64,000 nt of DNA, from NCBI GenBank assembly GCA_023238725.1, contig CM041552.1, positions 15,105,147 through 15,169,146 on the forward strand, read 5' to 3'. A program made the position numbers and the translations under genes. The notes under the pieces were generated by a model. That model did not search any database and had not been told where the DNA came from. It worked only from the letters and a program-made list of their open reading frames with translations. Source of the DNA: Scortum barcoo (Eukaryota > Chordata > Actinopteri > Centrarchiformes > Terapontidae). Each line of letters opens with the position of its first letter. The stretch's first letter is position 1. Shown piece by piece: positions 11,531 to 23,600 of this stretch.

Positions 11531-11669
11531 AGTGGCAGGCCGGACCGACTCTGACAGCGAAAACACGTCCGACGGCGGCGAGACAAACACTCGGAGAACA
11601 AATCGGCCCCCGGTGTTAGAGGTCTGTTCTGAAGGGCCGGATGCTGCAGGAGTAGAGGAAAACACAGAC

Positions 11670-14600
11670 ATGGCGCACAGCTGGGAGCCCCTCTCGACGA
11701 CGCGGAAACTCCGGGTGTCACTTTCCCCTTCTTTCTTCTTCTTCTTCTTCTTCTTCTTCTTCTTGTTGTCTCCCCGGGGGACGCCAGGCTGCGGCGGACA
11801 CGGAGCGGCAGCCCCGCGGCGGAGGAGACGGCGGAAACTTACGACAAATACTACAATTACGTCGAGCTGACCGAGCGCCTCCGACAGCTGGCCCTGAAAT
11901 ACCCCCACATAGCCAACCTGTCGAGCATAGGGGAGTCCGTGGAGGGCAGGCAGCTGTGGGTGATGCGGATCACCGCGGACCCGGAAGCGGACTCTCCAGG
12001 GAAACCCAAATTTAAATATGTGGGGAACATGCACGGCGACGAGACCGTGTCCAGGCAGGTGCTGGTGTACCTGGTGGAGTACCTGCTGAGTAAGTACGGA
12101 GAGGAGCGGCGCGTCACCGAGCTGGTGAACGGGACGGACATCTACATCATGCCCAGCATGAACCCGGACGGCTTCGAGAGGTCCCAGGAGGGCGACTGCA
12201 ACGGGGACAGCGGGGGCCGGAACAACGCCAGGGACATGGACCTGAACAGGAGCTTTCCGGACCAGTTTGACGGCGACCACGTCGTCGCGGGTGACGTCCC
12301 CGAGGTGCTGGCTGTCATCAGGTGGATCCAGGAGAAAAAGTGAGTCCCTGCAGAGTCCAGCACGCACATACACAGTGCCCAGGTGTTGTTTTTTTTTGCC
12401 CGTCAGTTTCATTGATCTCCAAGCCTCTTTGGTCAATGTTTATCTCAGAGATGGCAAACATCCCTGTCAAAGTCCTACATGCAGACCTGGGGGGTAAGGT
12501 GGGCAGGTGTGCCTCGTGATAAAGTCAGGAGCTGCTGTCTGATGGCAGGTGTGTGAGGCCGAGGTTCACCTGGGAGAGGAGCTGAGATGATTTATCAACT
12601 AGTCAGCGGACAGGTGATGAATTTCAAAACATCCCCTTGGGCTATAGACCATGATACTTTTGACTCATGATAAAGTCAACAAGAAGGTCTGTCCCCATAA
12701 CAGGATGGTGTGCTGTGTGTTGGGGTTTATTTAGATGGCTACCACACAGAGATATTCATCCAGTGAAGTGCCAGTCTGACTCAAACTTTACAGAGTAATC
12801 ACATGCCCGTGTGTGTGGAAATTATTTAATTTATTATTATTTATTATTTAATTATTGAAGTTATTTTGGCTCTTCATAAAGGCCATGAAAAGATCCTTGA
12901 AGAGATTTAAATGTAAGAGACTGGAAATAGCATCTTTCTGGAGTTAACTTGAGGCCCATATTAGTTTCAGTAGTTGGTTCAGTAGAAGTTATCAAGTGGA
13001 TGTTGCCCAAACATACCTATTTAGTGCCAAATTTTCTTTGCTTCACGATGAGTATGGACAGGAGCAACATCCGTTTTGACTGTTAATCTTTAATGTACAC
13101 ACAGGAATGTGAGTATGGTTTTAACAGACACACTTGAACTCATCCTTTTAGGCTGTTTCTAAAATGTGCCGTTGCCTCTCTAGATTTGTGCTGTCGGGGA
13201 ATCTGCATGGTGGCACTGTGGTCGCCAGTTACCCTTTTGATGATTCAGCCTCCCACCAGCAGCAGGGCCACTACAGCCAGTCGGAGGACGACAGCCTGTT
13301 CCGCTACTTGGCCCTGGTGTATTCCCAGAACCACCCCGTGATGAAGACTGGTCAGCCAAACTGTCCCGATACCCCAGAAGAAACTTTTAAGGCTGGCATC
13401 ACCAATGGGGCGCAGTGGTATGACGTGCCTGGTAAGATTATCCTATTTTTATTGCTTTTAACGCCTAGATTAGCAAGTGAGAACTAATTATTGCAGCTGT
13501 AAGGTGAGGACATCTAGCCTGAGTTTAGCTCTGGATCTTTTTTGTTATTGAGTAAGAAAGTGTAGCTCTCTAATGTGAGACACGTTGGCTGCGTGTTGCC
13601 ATGGAGTCGGCCAAGAGGAATCGGTGTGTTGTGTCTTTGAATGAAGACCTCGTCGAGTTGTGGACAGCAGAAAAGTAAAAACTCCTGTTAAAAGTGTTAA
13701 TAATGGCAGTCTGACCTGTGTTGCTGCCTGAACTTTCTCCATCTGAAGGCCAAGAATGTGACATTTTATTGTTGGACTGTGTGAAGCACATGTGGGTTTG
13801 TACAAGCTAAAACCTGTTTGAGGAGAAATTATTACAATTTCCTTTTACGCTCGCCTCGGTTTTTTAGCACAGCTCAAGCAGTTGTCGTGGCAAGGTTTTC
13901 TCCCGTAACTGATGACAAGTGAAACACCTGCCTTTTCTGAAAATGGATTAAGTTACATTCCAGACAGCCACTCAAGCAGTTTTGCTGTCCAAAGCAGCAT
14001 AGAGGCAGATTCCTGCAGCCGCATTATTTCATCTCATTTCAAAGGCGACATAAAGCAGAAGTCAATATTACTGAGAGTATTGTAATGCTTCACAGAGTCG
14101 CATTGTGTAACTCGTTATTTCCAGTTTTTGTGAAGAGAGCTACACAGAATAGAGCCGACAGACTCTTCATCATCATTCAAACATCGTTTCGTCCTCATAC
14201 TTCTAAGGTCACTGAAGCACTGAGTAGTTTGGCCTGGTTTGGGGTTTGCCAGGTGTCAAAATGTTGAACCACTCATGGTGTTAAAGCCTGTTACTGAAAG
14301 TGTGAACAGGTTAATCATGGCACGGATTGTAGGGTTCACCCTCTTTATATTTTGTATATATACACTGTATGAATTCATGTTTCCACTAAGTGTCTTATAC
14401 CAGCAAAAGTAAATGCTGCCTTTATTTTTCCCCACAAAACTTCACTTTATTGAGCTCTGCTCTGCATCACTCGGGCAGAAACTTGATCAGTGTACTCTCA
14501 ACTTTTGTTTTGTTGGTTTGTCCGGAGGGGTTAGTGGGGGTTTGGGAGGGGGTGGTGGTGATGATGTAAGTGTCTGCAGCTTCAGATTACCGCAGTGGTT

Positions 14601-17600
14601 TTCCTGTTGAGATGCGCTTTGTTGTAGTAAATCTTCGGTGAGGATTGTGTCTCCTTCAGTCTGTGGTTTCCCATGAATTCGCATGCAGCTGCCTGGCTCA
14701 GATTAACTGGCTCATTTTTAAATCCAGCTTTCCAGAACCGGCACCTATTTTGCTCTCATGTCACGTCATAACTTCTCCAAGTGTGTTTTACTGATTTCAT
14801 TAGTTGGTTTAGCCATCAGGATAATACTTAAGTCAGTTTACTAGTCCGCGGTTTTTAAGCATATTCTGTAGCACAGATATAGTACTCAGTTTGTGGCAGT
14901 GTGATGATGATTGTTGTTGTTAGTTGCTTTAAGACCTTGTCTGATTTATAATGTATGGAGTTAAACCTAGTTTCATGTTTCAAGATTCCTATTGCAAGTC
15001 ACTTTAACTGTGTCACACTGTCCGTTCACCATGAAAGAGCTGCAGCTGTAGATCATTACCAAAGCCTTGAGCACACACACTAAATCCTTGCTTTAACTGG
15101 CATCAAAAACTAGAAGCACTTGTGACTACCGAATGACTTTTAGCTGTTTTTTGTTGCAGTATTCACCCAGAGGAGGTTGAGGAGGTGAGTTATTAAAGCT
15201 CTTAGCAGCAACAGTGTCTGTGTCTCGAGCCGAAGACAGACAGCCAAAAGTGTAAAACAGCTGAACGGACAATGCTTGTATCTGTCTGTCATGTTGCCTC
15301 AGCGGACGAAATGTCACGGAGAAAACTTGGCCAACAGCAGATGATAGAAACGGTCGGGACATTGTGTGACATAATGAGTGGCCCAGGCAAAGCGCCAGGA
15401 CCAGGAGTCAGGAACAGAAGATTTTTTGTGCGGCAGTCGGGCCTTGAAATAATGATTCAGCATAACATGGTATCTTGAGCCACAATCTTTTGACACAGTC
15501 TAGCCTCGGAGGGCGTCCTTAACTTTTGACCTGCGTTTCTGTTCATGCAACCCCTCAGCACCCAACTAGGACGCTCCCTTTTTGTTGAAAATTAATGTAG
15601 TTGCTTGTATTTTTCGTTCAAAGCTTTGTTCTTGTTCACTTTTTAACATTTGTTCATTGCTGTGGGCCTAGGTTACTGTAGTCCAGCATGTGTTGAAAGG
15701 TACATGTAACTGCCTTTAGACATGCAAGAGAATGAGATCCAGATTATCTTTGTTCTGTATGGAAATGCAGCTCTATTGCTGTGATAAACTGAGGCCCAAG
15801 AAGTGAACGTTCAGCTCTCTGATTACCACATTTTAATGTTGCGTCACTGTGAACTGCTGATTGTCATGTGACAGTTTTCCTGCTGGATTACCATTTTAAA
15901 TGCTTGAATAAAAATAAGATACATATAAGATACATATTTTATTACTAAACAGTTTTAACAGTATTCAACAGTATTGCATTTCTATTTGTGCTATATTTCT
16001 ATACATATTCTATTCTATATTTTAGTTTTAGCTTTAATATTTTATTTTATATACTGTATTCTGTTCCCATATCTTGAACTTTGAGTCATTTTTACTTGTG
16101 TGGTTCTCTTTCAACATATTTTTTTTAGGATTGTTAGGAGTCTGTGACATATCACTGCTAATGCCTGTAATTTTTGTGCACAGCACAAATAAAAATCTTG
16201 AATCTTGAAGTAATGGTAATGATAAACTTTACTTAGCACTTTGAGATTACAATGTTCCTTTAAAAGAAAAAAAATGTATCTACTAGCTCTGACTTTGGCT
16301 CCATTGTCTGGCCAGTGGTTTCCTGCTAAGTTCAGGGCGTGTCACTGGATCCGGTACACGGACAGGATATTTAAGGTTAGTCTGTCTGTTCATGGTGCTG
16401 CAGCCAAATACGGATCTCCGCACACTGTCTTGTGTTATTTGCTCATCATTAACAGGCGAGATTTTGGAAGGCTGACTTTGGTTTGGTTGACATACCATCC
16501 CGCTGCCAACATGGGGGATAAAACCTCTCATGAATTTCTGTTCTGTCTGAAAAACTTGTCTGAAAGTTGTCAGAAGAGTTTATCACGTCCTCTGAAGTTG
16601 CCGTCACAGTTTCCAATGAATGACCTGGCAGCCAGTCATCCCAGCCAAGTTTCAGAGAGCTGAACAGCTGCCGCTTGACCGGGGATGACTCAGAGGAACT
16701 TGTGTTCATGGTGTACAGTATATTTTAGTGCGTCTGCTATCAGGGCCAGTTCGTGTACCACATCACAGCCCGCAGCGTTTTTCTCCTCGCTACATTTCAT
16801 CCAGTTCCCAAAGTCAGTCAGTGATATGACTTTCAGGAGGATCTCACTGCACTTCTTTGCCCGTTTGAGAGCATTTTAAAGTGCTTTGCATATTAGGAGT
16901 TTCGTCCAACAATACATTTGTGTGGACACCAGGAAAAACAGTCATATAAGTCAAAGAATGTGCTGGGAATGAAGAATGTATCTTTGCGAGAGCTTGTGTG
17001 CTCAGAGCAGCATTTATCTGTTGTTGTGCTGTTGATGGCTTCCTGTTTTGAGACTGGTGGGAGGCTGGTTGCTCCGCTGAAGTCATTTGTCAGAGTTTGG
17101 CGTTTTGAGCTGCGGATCCTTTCACTTTGACTGTTACAAAGTGGCGAATGGTGGCCATGTAATTGGGTTCCTGTGGCCACCCAGCAGGCAGTCATGGCAA
17201 CAGTCCAGTCGCGGAGCCTCTGGCTGCCTGCTGTTGCTCCAGAGAGACGGCCAGCCCAGCAGCTGGCCTTACTGCGCACCATCCTGTTTGCCTTTCTGCA
17301 GGGCTAGGTCTGCTGGCAAACTGCAGATGTCATGCCTTGTTGCCACGTTAAACACTATCTTTAAACTGAGGCACCGAGGAGGCCAGGACAGGCCTCTCCA
17401 GATAGAGCTTCTTCCTCTATTAAATCAATTGACCTGGCACCAGTTGGGGACACATTTAGGAGAACAGAGCAGTTACCTTTCCATTACGTGTTGTACACAT
17501 CACTTTCATTCCTTAAATTAGGCATATTGTTCCCTTTTATATAAACTAGAACTGTATGTGTTATGCCATTTCTATCATGGTTGTTTTATTACGTTGCTGG

Positions 17601-20600
17601 CTTGTTGTCTAGGAGGGATGCAGGACTACAACTACCTCTATGGAAACTGTCTGGAAATCACCATGGAGCTGAGCTGCTGCAAATATCCTCCTGCCTCCAA
17701 GCTCCATAAGGAATGGGATCTGAACAGGGAATCCCTTCTAGCCTACATAGAAAAGGTAGATCTTATAACTAAAAAAGGAGTAAGGATTCATCAGTATTCA
17801 TTATGATGCACCTTCTGAGCACATTCAAATCCCGCCTGATATCTTTTGGCATAACATTTCTCCACTGCAGCAAGCTGTCCTCTGTGTTTAAAACACCGCT
17901 GTCTTCCAGGTCCATATAGGTGTCCGTGGGTATGTGAAAGAGGCCATCAATGGCACTGCTCTCACCAATGTCAGCATTGTGGTGGCAGGCATTCGCCACA
18001 ACCTGACCACAGGAAAATATGGGGACTACTACCGCCTGTTACTCCCTGGAACATACAACATCAACAGCTGTGGCCCCAGGGTGAGTAACACTATTAACCA
18101 TCGCTGTTTTTACTGGCAAGAAGGTCCTTCACAGGATTCATGTATATTCAGAGGGTTTTTTAAATGAGGAAGTAAGTAGGTGTTAGCATGGTGAGGTAAG
18201 CTTTTATTTTCCTAGCGAACATTAACTTGCATTGTCACTCTTGTCATGTTTGGAGGGCCACATTTCACCATTTTATCTGCTCAAGCTAAAGTGAATTATG
18301 CGAGAATGATTGTTTTTGGTATGTGACTGTTTGCTTTGAGTCATGAGTGATTACCTGCAGCCTGAGCAAATAAAGAGCTGGTAATGGCTCGGGTGACATT
18401 GTTTGAAACCTTCCCGATATTTAATGTTAGCTAAACTAGAAAGCATTTGCTAGCCACATGGCATTTCTTAACTCAGTTAACAGTGGTGGAAAGTAACTAT
18501 ATACTAAGTAACTTGACAAATACGAAGTAATTTGAGGTATTTTTCTTGAGTATATCTCTTTTCTGCTACTTCCTACTTCTATTCCACTTCTAAAAAATAT
18601 TGTACTTTTTATTCCGCTACATTTATCTGACAGCTTTATTTACTTGTAAAATGTAATCAAATAAATGATTATATTATTATATCAATAAGGCTTTATTGGA
18701 CCACAGGGGGAAATTCACAAACTACCCAGCAATATGTAAAGTAATATATAAAATATATAAACACATCAAAATGAGCTGTAACACTAAAAGTTATGAACAC
18801 ATTAATGATCAATAATTATAATCCAATAATATAATATATATTCCTCTGAAATGGGACATTCTGTAGGACTTTTAACAGAGCATTTTGTAAAGTGTAGTAT
18901 CACTACTTGCAAAAGTGCATTTCAAAAAGCACGATGTGAGTTCTCTCTTTCCTCCTGCCTCTCCTTTTTCCATTTCTCTCTCGCTCCTCCTCAAGCTCAT
19001 CTTCTTCTAACGAGCAGTTGTTCCCTGCTGCTTGCTGCCTGTAGATAGTTGCTGGATCACAATGAAAGAAGGAAAATTTTTCATCTTGCTCTTCCACACT
19101 ATGAAACAAAAGGAGTTCAGTCTAGATGTCCCAGCCAGATTGTTTAATGTATAACTTCAATTTCCTTTTGTATTGGATTTAGAATTTATTTTTCACTGAA
19201 GTGAAGAACAACGTGTTTTATTTGTAAATGACTTCCTTGTAGAGAGACTACAAGAAAACTGCTCTGACTGTTTTCTTTGTTTTATTGTGTTACTGTATCT
19301 GTGTCATCTGATTTTGGTACTTTCTGGTAATTTTAAGGTGGAGCTGAAGCATGTGATCATTTTCTGTAAACAGGTACACATCAATGACAGTCCACGGTGT
19401 CCAGGTCATTGAGGGCAAAGCCACAGAACTGAACTTTACCCTGGCACCTATGGTCAGTGAGGCTGCGGGCGGCACCACGGCGACTACACACTCCATGCCA
19501 TCCGCCAAAGACCCCAGCATCACCACCAACACTTCCAACTCCTCTAACTCCACCCAGAGTCAGGAAGACCAGAACAGCCCTGATTTGGCAAACGAACACC
19601 AGCCAATCCAGCCCCAGGAGTTTCGTCACCATCACTACGCAGACATGGAGCTGTTCTTACGCAAGTACAGCAGTGAGTTCCCCTCCATTGCCCAATCTTC
19701 ACTCAGTCGGCCGCTCCGTGGAAAACCGTGAGCTGTATGTGATGGTCATCTCAGACAACCCCACTGAGCATGAGCACGGTATGTTTTAGACACTTGATAA
19801 AAGTAGCTGCCAAGAGACACTCCCTTTTGTTGTCATGAAGACTTTCACTAATGTTATAAAAACTCCTGTGCATTCTTACATTATGTTATTATTAGGTGAG
19901 CCAGAGTTCAAGTACATCGCCAACATGCATGGAAATGAGGTGGTGGGCCGAGAGCTGTTGCTCAACCTCATCGAGTACCTGTGCCGCAACTATGGCACCG
20001 ACCCAGAGGTCACTAAGTTGGTCAACACCACCCGCATTCACATCATGCCTTCTATGAACCCAGACGGTTATGAGGCAGCGAAGGAGGGTAAGAGAAAGGG
20101 ACACACACGGACACACTACACAGGCAAAAACAAGGTAACACTATCTGCACAGTATGAATGAGACTTGTAACATTATGGTAAATATTGTAGTATACAGGTC
20201 ACACTGGTGTTGGCTGTATTGCTTGGGATACATGAGCAAAGGTGTAATGTTACAGAACTTGAGATGTAATTTGATGACTTGAGTAACATGTCCTGAGTGT
20301 ATGTTACTAAAAGCTATTAAATCTACAGCCTCTGTAAATGAAACAGGACTTGCAAAGTGACCAGACCATACTCTTATATTGGAGGCAGGTTGAGCTGGCG
20401 TTATTTTTGTGCAAAATGGCACCTCCTTACATACATATTATCTCCTTACACACTTCACCTCATCTGCCGGTCGAGATGGCTTTAACTGCACCATATTGCT
20501 TTTGTGAAGAGTATGGAAAGATTCACAAAGCACTCCTCCAATCTGCATGTACTAATATGTTTGTAGCTCCTGATGTGTAACAGGAAGTATAGAGAAGGTG

Positions 20601-23600
20601 GAGCTGGACTTTGTGTTTGTCTTCAAGCAGGAACACGCTGTGGTTACAGATACGTGTAGGTGACTCATGGCTGGCGCCTCTTTCCTCTCCAGGTGATGTA
20701 AATGGCTCTGAGGGCCGCAACAACAGAAATGATTTTGACCTGAACCGCAACTTCCCAGACCAGTTCACCAACATCACAGATCCCAGACAGCCGGAAACCA
20801 TCGCTGTGATGAACTGGCTGAAGAGCTCCCCCTTCGTCCTGTCAGCCAACCTTCATGGAGGCACGGCCTTTTTTTAAGCATTTACTGCCAAAGATTGTAG
20901 TCTTTTAGTGTTGCAGCCACTGTATGATTTTAGTTATTTGTGTTTACTATTTGAAATACTTTTTTTTTTACGTGGTTTGAGTATTCTCTTTTTTTAACAA
21001 GATGCATACTTAGATTTTAGAGTAACTTCAGAAAGGAAAGGATTTACTGCTATAGATACACTGTTTAAATCTAAATATTAAGCTAGATCAATTTTTTAAC
21101 CACAAGTCAGATGTGTTTATATCTATAGTGTTTCTCTCTTTTCCTTGTGTTGTGGAATTTAGGTTCCTTGGTGGTCAACTATCCCTATGATGATAACAGA
21201 AAAGGGGAATCTCAGTACAGTCAGTCTCCTGATGACGAGGTCTTTAAGCAGGTTTCCAGAGCTTACTCACAGGTAATCTGACACTGTTACGGTTAGATCT
21301 GCTTCAGGCTGGAATGATGTCTACTTATGGCTTTGTGATATATTCAAAAACTTGACCACAACAGTGCTCATTGTTGAGTTCTAATATGTGTGATGTGTGC
21401 GCAGGAAAATCCTCAGATGCACAATGGACACCCTTGTGAGGACCTGTACCCTAAGGAATATTTTGAGGATGGTATCACCAACGGTGCCAATTGGTACAAT
21501 GTTCCTGGTATGCGCACATCTCTTTGTCCTCCTTTGCTACTCACCAAATACATTTTTTTACAGCCAAAGCACACTTTTGAGATTTTTCTTCTTCTTCACA
21601 TAATCAGGAAAAGTTATTTTCTCGTAGAAAATAAGTTGTACCCACACATATTTAGCCGATTCAGACTTCAAAGCCTCAAAATACACAGAAAATTGATACT
21701 TATATTTTATTTACAAGTTTAGTTACTTGGTTTGTCCATAAACCAAAGTGGAGACAACAGTACAATCACATGGTGGAGATTTAAGTAAATCTGCCACATT
21801 TCTACTCTCTAAGCCTGTGTGCAATTGAGCATGACATTAAATGAAAACATCTGTGTGTTGAATTTTGATTTGTCATCCTGACATTACCCTGCAATGGACA
21901 CAGGTCTGACACAGAACAATGTGTATACTGTTGCACCTTCCTCCTTGATTGTGGAGTTTTCTAAAAACAAAGAATTTTCATAGATGCTGTAATCACATGC
22001 ACCTCCTAAAATCACAGTAGGGGCTAACTAGAAGCTGTCAAGTTTGAGATGGTGTTTAAAGGAGCACTTTTTTCTCTCCAGGTGGCATGCAGGACTGGAA
22101 CTACTTGAACACCAACTGTTTTGAGGTGACCATCGAGCTCGGCTGTGTAAAGTATCCCGCAGCCAAGGAGCTGCCAAAATACTGGAAACAAAACCAACGA
22201 GCCTTGCTTCAGTTTATACACCAGGTAATAGACACACGTTACCCAAGCTTTCTCCTCACTTTACTCAGCATTGCGTATTCTCATGCTTATCTGGTTATGT
22301 GTCTCTAGGTCCATAATGGAGTGAAGGGCACAGTCTCTGACATTAGGGATGGTACAGGAATTCCCAATGCCACCATTAGTGTGGAGGGGATAGACCACAA
22401 CGTCACCACGGCTCGAGCTGGAGACTATTGGAGACTGCTGGTCCCTGGGACATACTCTATCACCGCCTCAGCCCATGGGTGAGAATTTTATTTCATTAAG
22501 AAAACAAACAGAATGTTATATAAAGTTACCATATCTTTCTGCGTTGTGTTTCTAGTTCTAGTAACTTAACTTTCTGTTGTCCAGGTATAAACCTGTGAGT
22601 ACCTACGCCACCGTCTCAAAAGGTGGAGTGGAGGTGGTGGACTTCAGATTGAAACGTATACACGCAGAAACGAGTGGCCAGTCTATCAGCGGCCCCCAAC
22701 TCACAGAGAACCCAGCTGAGATGGAGTTCCAGAGCTTGATCAAGGACCTCTCTCTAGGCCAGGGTTTGGAGCAGCTGGTCAGGAGCACGGCCACAGAGAA
22801 CAACTTCCGCTACATGCGCTACGAAGAGATGTCAGCCTTCATGAGAGGCCTAACGCTCAACTTTCCCAAAATTACGTCTTTACGCAGGTAAGCAGACTAT
22901 TTAGGGTCTATTTAGGACTATTTAGCCTTCTGTTTTATCTCCCCCAATTTCCTTTTAAGTATGCAGAAATGTTGGACATCAAACCTCTGCACTGCTCATC
23001 TGCTGTATGCCAAAAGTGAATGCTGTTGAATGAGCTACGCTCAATGTTGTCCAGATCTGTGTTTCAGAACTTCAGTTGCTTTTCTCACAATACTGACCTA
23101 TGCTCTGGTTTCTTCTTCTCTGTGTTCAGTTTGGGCCAAAGTGTAGAGGTTCGAACCATCTGGGCTCTGGAAATCTCCAACAAACCAGAGGAAGCTGAAT
23201 CGTCTGAGCCCAAGATCCGTTTTGTAGCAGGGATCCATGGCAATGCCCCAGTAGGAACAGAGCTGCTGCTGGAGTTTGCTGCCTTCCTGTGTATCAACTA
23301 CGGCAAGAACCCAGCCATCACCAAGGTGAGTGAACCCCCTCAAGAAATGCTGTGTTTAATAGCCTGGACTGTTAAATGATATATACAGATGTGTATCAAT
23401 GTGTTAAGTATGTAATGTAGTAAGAGTTAGTTTGTTAGTTAGTGTTTTAGCCATGTGTACAGTTGTTCCAACTCCCTTTCACTTCTCTAGTTGATCAATG
23501 AGACCCGGATCGTCTTTGTGCCTTCCATCAACCCAGACGGCCGAGAACAGGCTGTTGAGAAGCAGTGCACCTCCACAAAGGGCTTAACAAATGCCAACGG

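Noticed and set aside
11532..11870. Plus-strand frame reading through the start of cpd exon 1
   Set aside because: It begins at GTG, contains a poly-Phe run from the CTT repeat and stops inside exon 1. The conserved CPD protein is in another frame.
11495..12436. 313-codon minus-strand open frame
   Set aside because: It lies antisense to the CpG-rich first exon of cpd. GC-rich exons commonly leave the opposite strand open, and its sequence is low-complexity (VHVPGVVPAPAVPVAVAL, poly-Lys from the CTT repeat) with no splice structure.
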